Shown in pieces: positions 33,202 to 46,330 of a stretch of DNA of 64,000 nt. The position numbers and the translations under genes were made by a program. The DNA comes from Neocallimastix lanati (nom. inval.) (lineage: Eukaryota; Neocallimastigomycota; Neocallimastigomycetes; Neocallimastigales; Neocallimastigaceae): the NCBI GenBank assembly GCA_016946835.1, contig JACVTC010000002.1:3640001-3704000 (forward strand). Reading direction: 5' to 3'. The stretch's first letter is position 1, and each line of letters begins with the position of its first letter. Below the pieces are notes generated by a model that saw only the letters and a program-made list of their open reading frames with translations, made no database searches and was not told where the DNA came from.

Positions 33202-33506
33202 AATTAAATTACATTTAAAAGAGGAATTATTCCATTAATCCACATGCTACAATTTTTGGTAAATATAGTTTCTGAATTTTCTGTAACAAGTTCCGATAAT
33301 TTGAATGCACCAATTTTTTCGTTAATATTTCCATTTCTTATTAAGGAATTAATCTTTATAATCCATGGTTGTAAATTTTTTGGGTTATTATTCTTAAATA
33401 TATTTGTACTATATAAATAACTTAGTGTATAAACTATGTCTTTTTCCCAGTTGCTGTTATTGTCATTAAATATATTATTAAATATTAATAATGAATTTTC
33501 ATCCAT
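29527..33506 (-). CDS. RIX1/PELP1-like ribosome biogenesis protein
   Basis: Fourteen exons in transcript order: 33506-33213, 33007-32840, 32713-32440, 32323-32197, 32063-31973, 31883-31783, 31653-31573, 31394-31238, 31118-31025, 30899-30646, 30513-30408, 30209-30151, 30027-29989, 29901-29527; 739 residues, near the size of yeast Rix1. Every junction keeps the frame. The N-terminus PWIIKINSLIRNG then FTKNCSMWINGIIPLL resembles the helical Rix1 domain of PELP1/RIX1. A basic PKKRKL follows mid-protein, then CNSLIHPYLPSI, resembling the IHPR-type motif of the family, and a strongly acidic tail ending SDSDIELPDIVVDSDEQ. RIX1, with IPI3 and IPI1, acts with the AAA ATPase Rea1/MDN1 on pre-60S particles in the nucleus. 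The call rests on helical similarity and order of landmarks, so it is moderate; other alpha-solenoid nuclear proteins are possible. Confidence 0.62.
31183..31230 (+). repeat. Poly(A) run (T run on the coding strand) in a RIX1-like intron
   Basis: A 12-nt T run followed by about 48 A, inside intron 8 of the minus-strand gene. On the coding strand it reads as a long pyrimidine tract inside the intron, followed by an A run. Confidence 0.85.
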
Positions 33507-34828
33507 ACTAAATTTTTCTTATCAAAGTAAATATATTCTCAAAATAATGATTTTGATATATTTTAAAATATTATAAATATAAAATATTTTATATATAATT
33601 ATTTTAAAGTAAAATAAAAAAATAAAAAAAAAAAAAAAAAAAAAAATTAAATTTTAAGATTGAATACTAGCCAATCATTTAATTAAAAATTTCATTTATA
33701 ATAGGATTTTTATACTAAATAATTTTAAATAAAAAGATTAAAATTTTTTTTTTTTTTAATATATAAATAAATTTAATATCAAAATTATTAATAATTGCTT
33801 TTCATTAATCTAATTAACAATAAAATTATATACATGTATATTGAAATAATTATTTTCTTCTATATAATTTTATATCAATTTTTTTTAGCCTATTGATTTA
33901 TATATTTTCTCTAGTTTTTTTTGTATTATAATTTTTTTAATTGATTTATTATGAAATATAATATTGGAAAGAATATTTTATATATTATATAAATATATAA
34001 ATATTGAACTAGGAATTAACTTTATTAATATATAATTAAAAAAAAAGCATGAAATTATATTTTAATACTTAATAACACATTTGAAATTATTTTTTAAATA
34101 TTTTCATCTTTAACATCATTTGACATTGAAATATTATATATATTTTTTAAATTCTAAAATATGCTTATTTAAATATGTTTAGACCATAATTTGCATTTGT
34201 TACATGTTCACTTTTAGAATATCAAATTATTATTATAAAATTAACTTCAATAAAATACTTTTACAGTACATATTAAAAGTATTGATTATTTAATTAAGTT
34301 AATTGGTTTAAAATAAGAAAATAAAAATCATCATGTAAAAATATTTTGTGTAATAATATTATTCATAAATTTTGTTTATATAATATATATATTTTCAATA
34401 TAAAAAAAATTACAAAATAATTATGAAAATTACTATCTACTCATTAATTTTTTTTCTTTTTTTTTTTTTTTTTTTTTTTTTTATTAAATCAATATATATA
34501 TTACTAATTTATAAGTTAAATATTATATTAATCTTTTTTTTTTTTATAAAAAAAAAAAAATGTTGTTATTTATATTAAATTATTAAAGTTTAATAGATAC
34601 AATGAGTATAAATAAAAATATAGATTTAATATATATTGCCAAATCAATGACAATTTCAACAAATATATTATGTTTTTGAAATAGTATAATTTGAAATAAA
34701 ATTATTTATGATTAAATAATATTTATTTTTATATATTTATTTCTTATTCTTTATCTTTATAATAAATAAAAAAAAAAAAAAAAAAAAAAAAAATTTTTTT
34801 TTTAAATATAGTAATATTATTTATTAAT
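33507..34828. other. Intergenic, AT-rich
   Basis: Contains A runs (33617-33646, 34767-34792) and a T run (34452-34482). It would hold the promoter of the RIX1-like gene and the 3' end of the secreted repeat protein. No gene seen. Confidence 0.6.
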
Positions 34829-36136
34829 TTAATAATTTACATCAATTATATAATTATTAGTATTATAAAATGCTTCAGATGTTTCGACATAGGAATTACT
34901 AAATATAGTTTCTACAGGATCAACATCATTGGTAGAATTTACATCTATTTCAGAATTAGTTTTATTAATAGTACTTGTTGGTAAGTCAGATTGGATAGTT
35001 TTGGTTTCTGAGCATGGTTGATTTGAATTATTTTCATTGTTACTATTATTAAATTCAGCATTATCAGTACTAGTGTTCATTGTAATGTTAAAACTAGTTG
35101 GCGTAGAATCGTTATTTAAAGTTTTAGATGGTTTACTTTGGTTTTGTCTTTGGTTTGAATTAGAAAGAAGTGGGACTTGAACATTTGAGTTACCACTTGG
35201 AACGGATTTAGTTCCAGTAGAATTTAAACTTTGTTTTTGATTAAAGTTATCTCTTATTCCACCCTTCATTTCAAATTCGGTTGAATTACTTGGTCTTTTA
35301 CTCATTCCTCCATTCATACCACCTCTCATAACAAATTTAGTTGAATCACCAGGTTTTTTACTCATACCATAATTCATTCCATTTTTCATTCCACCCTTCA
35401 TTCCATATTCAGTTGAATTATTTGGTCTTTTACTAACACCACTATTCATTCCCCCTTTCATTTCAAATTCAATTGAATTACTTGGTCTTTTACTCATTCC
35501 TCCAATTCTCGTTCCAAATTCAGTTGAATTACTTGGTCTTTTACTCATTCCTCCAATTCTCGTTCCAAATTCAGTTGAATTACTTGGTCTTTTACTCATT
35601 CCTCCAATTCTCATTCCAAATTCAGTTGAATTACTTGGTCTTTTACTCATTCCTTCAATTCTCGTTCCAAATTCAGTTGAATTACTTGGTCTTTTACTCA
35701 TTCCTCCAATTCTCGTTCCAAATTCAGTTGAATTACTTGGTCTTTTACTCATTCCTCCAATTCTCGTTCCAAATTCAGTTGAATTACTTGGTCTTTTACT
35801 CATTCCTCCATTTATTCCATCTTTCATTCCAAATTTTGTTGAATTATTTGGTCTTTGATTGATTCCACTATTCATAAAAATATTAGCATTGTTGGTTGAC
35901 TTTGATTTAGTGTTATACATAGAATTAGATAGAAGTGGTTTAGATGAAGTATTATTAACGGCACTTGGCTTAGAATTTTCATCAGTAACTGGTGAATTTT
36001 GAGAATTGAGAGAATTAATTTTCAAATTTTTATTTTCAGTTTCAGTTTCAATTTCAATTTTATACTGAGGATATGCAGACGAATAGATAGCAAAAACTGC
36101 AGTACAGACTAAGCCGAATAAACTTTTTTTAACCAT
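34829..36136 (-). CDS. Secreted Asn/Ser-rich repeat protein (435 aa)
   Basis: Single-exon frame starting MVKKSLFGLVCTAVFAIYSS, a clear signal peptide with cleavage probably before or after AYPQ. The mature chain is low-complexity and polar. Its centre carries 17-residue repeats GGMSKRPSNSTEFGTRI: six nearly identical plus several longer diverged ones. Each unit contains NST, an N-glycosylation sequon. A motif NSNVQVPLLSNS follows the repeats and is shared with the secreted protein at 41486-40461, as are the first three residues and AYPQ. No catalytic domain is visible and there is no GPI-type hydrophobic tail. I infer a secreted wall or matrix protein; the function is unknown. Confidence 0.8.
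   Translation of the reverse strand: MVKKSLFGLVCTAVFAIYSSAYPQYKIEIETETENKNLKINSLNSQNSPVTDENSKPSAVNNTSSKPLLSNSMYNTKSKSTNNANIFMNSGINQRPNNSTKFGMKDGINGGMSKRPSNSTEFGTRIGGMSKRPSNSTEFGTRIGGMSKRPSNSTEFGTRIEGMSKRPSNSTEFGMRIGGMSKRPSNSTEFGTRIGGMSKRPSNSTEFGTRIGGMSKRPSNSIEFEMKGGMNSGVSKRPNNSTEYGMKGGMKNGMNYGMSKKPGDSTKFVMRGGMNGGMSKRPSNSTEFEMKGGIRDNFNQKQSLNSTGTKSVPSGNSNVQVPLLSNSNQRQNQSKPSKTLNNDSTPTSFNITMNTSTDNAEFNNSNNENNSNQPCSETKTIQSDLPTSTINKTNSEIDVNSTNDVDPVETIFSNSYVETSEAFYNTNNYIIDVNY
35497..35802 (-). repeat. 51-bp coding tandem repeat, six near-identical copies
   Basis: Unit of 17 codons in the secreted protein. Copies differ by one or two bases (for example GTRI to GMRI, GGM to EGM). The same DNA is open in several frames, which creates a spurious repetitive frame on the plus strand. 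Confidence 0.88.
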
Positions 36137-38686
<2,550 letters not shown>

Positions 38687-39528
38687 TTATAAAAGTGCAT
38701 TAGAAGCAATAGTTTCTAACTTTTCCCATTCCTTGATGATAACACCACGTCCATTATTCTGAGTAATAATTTCAGTATTAGTGTTATCAAACGAATCTGT
38801 ATCAGATCTTTCACCAGGAGGTGAAAATTCATGCCTTATCATTTCGACGTCAACGCTCTTAGCAACTATAGATTCAATGGAATACCAATTCATCATCAAT
38901 CTAAAAGAACGACAAATTAATGATATTATATTTGTTAGAAACTCCACAATCCCCACAAAATACGGAACAGTCGACGAGTTGAACTTTGTTTAAAAATATT
39001 GTCAACTAATTTTCTTTGTTCCTTATCATTAAGTTTAATTTTTTCATATATTGAACACCAGCCAAGAAGAGCACTCAATATAAAATAATAGATATTATTA
39101 TCATAATCCTTTTCTGAATCTAAAGAAACATCTAAAGATTTTTCTTCAATTATCATTGCAAACTTCAAAAAGAGATCATCTAGAAAAGGTAAAGATTTAT
39201 TTCTGTAATTTTCCAATTCTTTACAGGCAAAGATCCAGTGAAAAAAGCTAGGAACACTAACACCACAACATGGGTGACATTTAGGGCAATCTTCTGAGAC
39301 TATATTTCTTTTAATGGAAATACTGATATTAAATTTAAAACCACATCTAATTCGAAAAATCCAAAAGAATCCTAATTGATACTTAGGATATTGAAATGTT
39401 AAATCTTTGATTTCTGAAATAAATCCAAAATCATTTTCCTTGTAAATAATTGCTTCTTTAGCTTTTGAGGGTTTAAAGACATCTCTTTCCCAATAAAACT
39501 TTTTTAATTTCACTTGCTTTTTTACCAT
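38687..39528 (-). pseudogene. Frameshifted C-terminal RT fragment with Cys/His cluster
   Basis: Two overlapping frames, 39528-38935 and 38956-38687, appear to be one original frame split by a frameshift near 38940-38950. The upstream frame starts at MVKKQVK only because a shift lies just before it; the sequence before (ESRTLDKKLNGKK in another frame) joins to the same protein. It contains KKFYWERDVFKPSKAKEA and the cluster CPKCHPCCGVSVPSFFHWIFAC. The second frame is hydrophilic, ending IIKEWEKLETIASNALL. A remnant of the element above, not a host gene. Confidence 0.65.
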
Positions 39529-39970
39529 TTAATTTCTTATCCAAAGTCCTTGATTCTTTAGTTTATGAGTAATGTGACATAGTAGGAATATTATTAGTGA
39601 GATGATTAATATATATGATGAGTTTTTCCATTTTCTAAAACAGGGTAATTGAGAAATAACACAGACAGCTGAAAGAGGAGGTATTCCCAATTTACGAGTA
39701 ATATCATACAGACTAACATAAGATTTACGAGATTTAAATCCAAAACTTCATTAAAGTTCTCTATTAATTATTTTTTGAGCTTTAGAACATCTGCTCTTAT
39801 TTGAACCAAATAGAGGAGCATAATATAAAACAAGACTAAGAATAAAGGAAATTAAAACATATTTCTTCAATGGGAGATGAATAGATTTATTAATAAAGAT
39901 TATCATTACCGTTCGAATTTATCCAGCATATTATGAGAGAAAATTGCTTCATGTTTAACTAAACCTTTTC
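38687..39970 (-). mobile_element. Decayed LINE-like (non-LTR) retrotransposon, 3' fragment
   Basis: Minus-strand conceptual translation from about 39890 gives reverse-transcriptase C-terminal sequence in pieces: VLYYAPLFGSNKSRCSKAQK, then FGFKSRKSYVSLYDITRKLG and IPPLSAVCVISQLPCFRKWK, broken by stops and frameshifts. It then enters a long frame with a CPKCHPCCG...HWIFACKE cysteine/histidine cluster like the zf-RVT region. Base composition is clearly less AT-rich than the flanks. The endonuclease and catalytic RT parts are absent, consistent with 5' truncation. The order of pieces and the terminal zinc cluster support a LINE; the exact clade cannot be told. Confidence 0.72.
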
Positions 39971-40460
39971 AATTTTCTTACTAGGAGGTGGCAGATTAAA
40001 ATCATCAGGAAATGCTTTTTTTTTTTAAAAAAAAAAAAAATAAAAGAAAATGATAATAAAGAAATGAAATGAACTTAATAATATTAATAAATAAAAATAA
40101 ATAAATAAACTTGTTACTCTTTCACTAATCTTGATATTATTAGTAATTTTAAAACATTAAATTTAAAATTTAATATCATTACATATTATAAATTTATATT
40201 AATAATCATATTACATCTTTCATACATTTCATTAATTCAACAATTTTTTTAAAATTAAACTTAAAAAATATCTGTACATGACACAACATTAATAAAATTC
40301 AAAAACACTTTATTTCTTTTTTTATATATTATAATGTTTATTTAAGATTTTATGCTTTTCTATAATTTAAATAAAATGAATATCTAATATAAATAATAAA
40401 ATATATGAACAAATAAAAAATTAATTTACAATATAGTATCTTTTTTTATATATATATTAT
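39971..40460. other. AT-rich spacer
   Basis: Lies between the retroelement remnant and the 3' end of the second secreted protein. No feature recognised. Confidence 0.55.
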
Positions 40461-41486
40461 TTATTCTTCTTCTGGAAGAACTTTAGCTGGTAAACTTTCT
40501 TCATCATCTTCTAAACTCTTAGCTGGTAAATCAGCTGGAATAGTCTTGGCTGGTAAATCGGCAGGAACAGTCTTTGCTGGTAAACTTTCTTCATTATCTT
40601 CTAAATTTTTAGCTGGTAAATCAGCTGGAACAGTTTTGGCTGGTAAATCAGCTGGAATAGTCTTAGATGGTAAGTCAACTGGAATAGTCTTACCTGGAAT
40701 AGTCTTAGCTGGTAAACTTTTTGGAAGTGGAACTTGAACATCAGAATTATTATCACCTAAATTCTTTCCTGGTTTATGACCAACACCCTTCATACCAAAA
40801 CCAGTGTGGTTAAAGTTTGGAAATTTACCACCTTTCATTCCTCCAAATCTTGTGAAGTTGAAGTTTGGAAAACGGCCTCCGAAAACAGTGAAGTTAAAGC
40901 CTGGGAATCCAAAACCAGTAAAGTTAAAGTGTGGGAAATGTCCACCTTTCATTCCACCAAAACCAGTGAAGTTATGATTCTTACCACCGAAACCAGTAAA
41001 GTTAAAGTTTGGATGACCATGTCTATTTCCATGTCCGAAGCCAGTGAAGTTACCTGGAACATGACTTGGAATATGTCCTGGAACATGACCATTACCGGTT
41101 GGAATAGCTTTTGGGGCTACACCCTTAGTTGGAAGGGATTTAGTTGGAAGTGAATCTTCATCATCTTCATCATCTACTGTTGGTACAGCCTTTGGTGGAG
41201 CAGCTTTAGTTGGAAGAGTTTTAACTGGAAGTGATTCATCATCTTCGTCATCTTCAACAGTTGGAACAGCCTTTGGTGGAACAGTCTTAGTTGGTAGAGA
41301 TTTAGCTGGAAGTGATTCTTCTTCATCAATAGTTGGAACTGCTTTTGGTGGAAGAGCTTTTGTTGGAAGAGTTTTTGTTGATAATTCACCAGCTTCAGCT
41401 TCTACTTCCACTTGAGGATAAGCAGATGTACTGACTGCTAAAGCAATAGCGAAAACAACTTTAATTAAGCTAGTAGTTTTAACCAT
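40461..41486 (-). CDS. Secreted repeat protein with LPTK/PPKAVP and NFTGFGG repeats (341 aa)
   Basis: Single exon. The start MVKTTSLIKVVFAIALAVST then SAYPQ is a signal peptide. Three repeat zones follow: SLPTKxxPPKAVPTxDDED units (residues about 35-125); a Gly/Phe/His-rich zone with NFTGFG and GGxKGGxFPNFNFT units (about 145-235), each with an N-glycosylation sequon; then SDVQVPLPKSL and short units TIPADLPAK interspersed with LEDDEESLPAK to the end. The MVK...AYPQ start and (N)S-N/D-VQVPL motif are shared with the secreted protein at 36136-34829, making them paralogues with unrelated repeats. The composition is much richer in G and C than the surroundings. Role unknown; a wall or extracellular matrix component is plausible. 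Confidence 0.82.
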   Translation of the reverse strand: MVKTTSLIKVVFAIALAVSTSAYPQVEVEAEAGELSTKTLPTKALPPKAVPTIDEEESLPAKSLPTKTVPPKAVPTVEDDEDDESLPVKTLPTKAAPPKAVPTVDDEDDEDSLPTKSLPTKGVAPKAIPTGNGHVPGHIPSHVPGNFTGFGHGNRHGHPNFNFTGFGGKNHNFTGFGGMKGGHFPHFNFTGFGFPGFNFTVFGGRFPNFNFTRFGGMKGGKFPNFNHTGFGMKGVGHKPGKNLGDNNSDVQVPLPKSLPAKTIPGKTIPVDLPSKTIPADLPAKTVPADLPAKNLEDNEESLPAKTVPADLPAKTIPADLPAKSLEDDEESLPAKVLPEEE

Positions 41487-43381
41487 TTTGAAAATACTTT
41501 TTTTGTATATATATTATTTACAATAATTTACAAATACTAATTATTTCAAATAAATAACTAAATATATAATATTATTTGTTTATAATACAATTGATAACAA
41601 AAAAAATTTTTTAGAAGGTTTTTTTGTTCATTTTATACAAAAAAAATTTACTATATTAAAAAAAATAATATATTTTTTAGAAAATAGAAAAAAACCTTAA
41701 TTATAATTAAATTAAAAAAAAAATTAATTTCATAAAATAAAAAAAGAATAATATATAAACTTTGCTATCATAAAATTTATTGGTTGATATTAATAATAAT
41801 ATTTAATTAAATATATAATTTAATAAAAAAACAATTAATAATTAATATGTATTAATATACAAATATTAATAAAAAAGATTTTTTAAAAAAAAAAAAAAAG
41901 ACCGCTAAAATAATTACATAAATGAAATGAACGGATTAATAGAATAGAAAAAAAAAAAATTAATAAATAAATAAAATGTATTAAATAATATAAATATTAA
42001 ATCATAAAATAATATATTTTCTATTTTTTATAATATTAATATCTTTTTATTTTAGTTAACACAAAAACTATTGCATTCTATTATTGATAAATATTAAAAT
42101 TTATATACATTCATAATATAGTATAATATATATATAATTTATATATGATTTATTTTATTTTTTATTATTTTTTTTGTATTGTTATTAGAATTACATTTCA
42201 ATTAAAATTTAAATTAATTTTAATATATTCGATGAATTTGGAAAACGCCAATTTTTTTTTTTTTTTTAATATTGTACAAAAAAATTAATACAAAAGAGAA
42301 TATGTATATATGAAAATAAAATAAACACACATAATTAATTAATAATATTTAATATTTGATAAATGATAATTATTGTTATTATTTGTATTATTATTAGTTA
42401 TTATTAAAATTAAAATTACAGAAAAAATAATACACATAGAATTTATAACATAAAAAACGGTAATAATTGATAATCTTTATGAATATTTATATTTATTTTA
42501 TTTTTAAAATTCGCTAAAAAGTAATGTTAAACTAAACAATTTTTATTAAAGTTCATTTAAATAATTAATTATTTAAATAAACTTTAAAAAAAAAGTTATA
42601 ATTTAAATTAACCTGTTATTACTACTAAAATTATTACTAAAGAAGTTAGCTATTTCATCATTAATTTGAAAGTTATACATAATTATATAATCTAGAAAAT
42701 AAATAATAATGATTAATATGATAATTTCACTTTTTTTTTTTTTTTTTTTTTTATATGATATTTATATTTATATGTTGAGATGATATAAATTAAATTTCTT
42801 TATTAATTTACCGTTGAATTTGTAATTTATGAAATGTTAAAGAATTAAATTAATTAATAAAACCATATTTGATTTACATTTAAATAATGTAAATCAAAAA
42901 TATTTTTAACAAAAAAAATACATATATATTTATTTTTTATTTTCTTATTTTCTTTTTTAATTTAATCAATTTGTTACAATAAATAAAAAATATTTTTAAA
43001 ATTGTACAATAAATAGAAAGTATTTTTACAATTGTACAATACAATAAATAAAAATTTGAAAAAAAAAGTATATTTGCTACTAAACTTATTCTAGTCATTT
43101 ATAAAAATTGTAATTAATAATATTGTGTATTTTATTGTTTTACACAATAATATATTATATAAAATAGCAAATATTTTATTTTATAAATCAAGTAATTATT
43201 GAAATAAAATAAACAAATATTTTATTATAAAATGTAACTATTATAAAATATATATATATATATATATTTTCATTCTTCATTCAGTATTTAAAAATTAATC
43301 AATATAAGGTAAATTAGTATTATTAATTTATAAATCATCAAATTCAATAACATAATATGAATAGATAATATAATTAAAACC

Positions 43382-43417
<36 letters not shown>

Positions 43418-44579
43418 AGGAATAAACTCAACTTTTTGGTCTAATAATTATTAACTTTTTTTTTTTTAATATTAATACGATTTTAATAATTTAATGGTAA
43501 AAAATGATAAAAAAAATATTGATTTCTCATTACTTTAAATAATTGATAAATCATGACTTTTCATATTAAAAATAAATTATATGATAATACCAAAAATCTC
43601 TCTTGATATTTATTGGTAAATATTAAAATTTATTTTTAATTCTTAAATTATTAACTTTTTAAATACCTAGAACAAATTTATTAATATACAATGTATACAT
43701 TTGTATATTTAATATTCGAAATTTCTAAATAAATATACAAGAGTTTTAAAAATCGAGAAATTTTATTAATTGTATAAAAAATAATATTATAATAATATTA
43801 TATCATAAATAATATTATTTATTATATTAAAAAAAAAATAAATAAATAAATTATAAACATTTAATATATCTTGTAATACATTAATCATTTTTTAATATAA
43901 CATATCATTAATTAATATTATATAAATATACTTTATTAATAAACGATATTAATTTAAAAAATACATAAAAATTAAATTATAATCATAAAATATAAATATA
44001 ATATAATTATCATAATATGAAATAATTATTAATTTTAAATTTTGTAATATAATCATACAATTATTATTATTATTATAGTTATGTGATATAATTCAGTTCT
44101 AATTTTTTTAACAAAGGAGAAATTTTATTTATTAGTTTTGACTTTTATTTTATAATAAAATTAATAAAATATATAAAAATTTTATTAAAAAATAAAATAT
44201 AATAAAAGTAAATTATTTTATTGATTACTTTTATTATTATAAAACGATTATTATTATAGCAATGAATTACTCTATATATATAGTTTAATATTGATTGTAT
44301 CATAATCGTAAACTATTATACTTTTCCTTTTTTTTTTATATTTTATTCTATAATAAAATTAATAAAATACATAAAGTATAATGGCAAAAAGCAAAAGAGC
44401 TATTTAAAACATTTAGTAAAAATATATTGAAAATAATATATTATATAATTATAAAATAACAATATTAAAAATATAATAAATTTATTAAAATAAATAAAAA
44501 AAACTTTTGAGAAAATAAATAACAATTATTTACATTTTACCAAATATAAAATATATAAATACCTAAAATCGAACTAAAT
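41487..44579. other. AT-rich intergenic region
   Basis: No gene recognised. It contains A/T homopolymers (43386-43416) and frequent TTACAATAAATA-type short repeats near 42970-43050. It would include the promoter of the secreted protein at 41486. Confidence 0.55.
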
Positions 44580-45400
44580 TCTATCCTGGTTATTAGTCCG
44601 TGGACTAGTATGCACTTTTTTTTTTTTACAGCTGCAATTATTGCGAACTTTTTAACTTTATTTATTTATTCATTTTTTAATTACATGAATATTTTTTTTT
44701 AAATATAAAAAATAAAAAATTAATAAAAAATAAATACTATTTATCCAATTTAAACATAATAATATTTTAAATAGTAATGTGAAACAAAAAGTAATATTCA
44801 AAATAAAGTGCATAAATAGCATACAGACGCCCTTTGACCATTTCAGGTTTTCCTCACAAGAAGTTTTTTACGGAGTATTTCCCCCCTATAAATATATTAT
44901 TCTAAATCTCCTAAGTAATATAGATACTGTCCTAACTGTGGGCCTGAGAGGGTTGCACAAGTACTGTCATTCAATATATTTTCAAAGGAATTCCTAGCAT
45001 GTGGGTATATATCATATGTCCAGATATATGATACTAAAGTAATGTAAATGTATTCTACTAAATATCAATCTTTCTAACTTATATATAATTACCAAGGGAG
45101 CTAGTGCGTATCTTATTGGATTAGGTTATACTGGCATCACTTCAAAAGAAAGTTAGGAACTGAAGAAGCACTCTGAGACAAAGCGTACTTGAAAATTCTC
45201 AGCAATAATATGCATGTCAGAACGCCAATGCTGAACACTCAGTAAGCCCGTCCAAGGCCGTCCAGCAGGGAAAATATCCACCTATTCAAAAACATACAGA
45301 AGTGTTGTGACTACCTCAATATTCCCATGCCTTGAAGGATGGGGGCTGAAAATAAGGGCGGTATACACCTGAAGTAAAATATCTTAAACAAATTCATGTT
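44580..45400 (+). other. Higher-GC island, probable mobile-element debris
   Basis: This 0.8-kb stretch is conspicuously richer in G and C than the 10 kb around it and has codon-like texture, but stops and shifts break every frame. On the plus strand around 44900-45000 one frame reads CPNCGPERVAQVLSFNIF, resembling the Cys pair that ends many non-LTR reverse transcriptases, preceded by FDHFRFSSQEVFYG in the neighbouring frame (44779-44997). Downstream (45100-45380) are further fragments without recognisable identity. A decayed LINE-like tail is the best guess; a pseudogene of another kind is possible. Confidence 0.35.
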
Positions 45401-46036
45401 AAGTATAAATTAAATTTATTACTTTTTTCTTCCACTTATTATTTTATTATGTTATTTTCATAATCTGTAAAATTGTTTCACATAATTATTGCTATGGTAT
45501 GAGTTTAATTTAGGTAGAATTACTTTACTTTTTATTTTTAATTAAACCTTTTACTTATTTCTAATAATAAAAACTAATCACTATATAACTCTCTTCACTT
45601 AATTAGTCTTAAAAATATTAAATATAAAAAGCTTATCATTATGTCAACATTAAGAATAAAGCCGTACAATAACTATTCAAAAAATATTTACAAGAGGTAA
45701 AAAGCCTTGTTTTAACTATTATCATATTATTACTTTTATTCAAATTATTAAAAAGACTTAATTATCAATTATTGTTCTAATATAAGTATCCTATATCTAT
45801 ATATATATTATTATATTATGTTTCAGTAATGTAACATTTAATTAATACTACATTAATTTAGTACATTAAAGAAATAATAATTAATACGATTTAGAAATAT
45901 TTAAATTTAATATTATGAATAATTTAGCATGTTTGTTTATCAAATAATTTATTTTGTTAATAATTAAGATTTTTATTTTCATTATAATTAATTATTGTTA
46001 ATTTATATATATATATTTTGAGTTAATGAAGAATAT

Positions 46037-46330
46037 TAAAATAAATTTTAAATTATGAAAATTTATATTTTATACTTTATAAAATGAAATTTAAATAAAA
46101 GATTTAATATTACTTTATAAAATAAAATTTAAATAAAAGATTTAATAAAGTATAAAATATAAATTTTCATAATTTAAAATTTATTTTATTTTATAAAGTA
46201 ATATTAAATCTTTTATTTAAATTTCATTTTATAAAGTAATATTAAATCTTTTATTTAAATTTTATTTTATAAAGTAATATTAAATCTTTTATTTAAATTT
46301 TATTTTATAAAGTAATATTAAAAGTTTAAG
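46037..46330. repeat. Fold-back repeat: 43-bp perfect inverted arms with 40-bp tandem units
   Basis: About 46037-46079 and 46145-46187 are exact reverse complements. The loop contains two copies of a 40-bp unit (TTTAAATAAAAGATTTAATA...) in one orientation, and 46188-46325 contains three more in the opposite orientation. The arrangement can form a long hairpin. Confidence 0.85.

Noticed and set aside
35473-35862. Plus-strand repetitive frame (129 codons)
   Set aside because: Antisense to the 51-bp repeats of the secreted protein, which has a signal peptide and sequons on the other strand.
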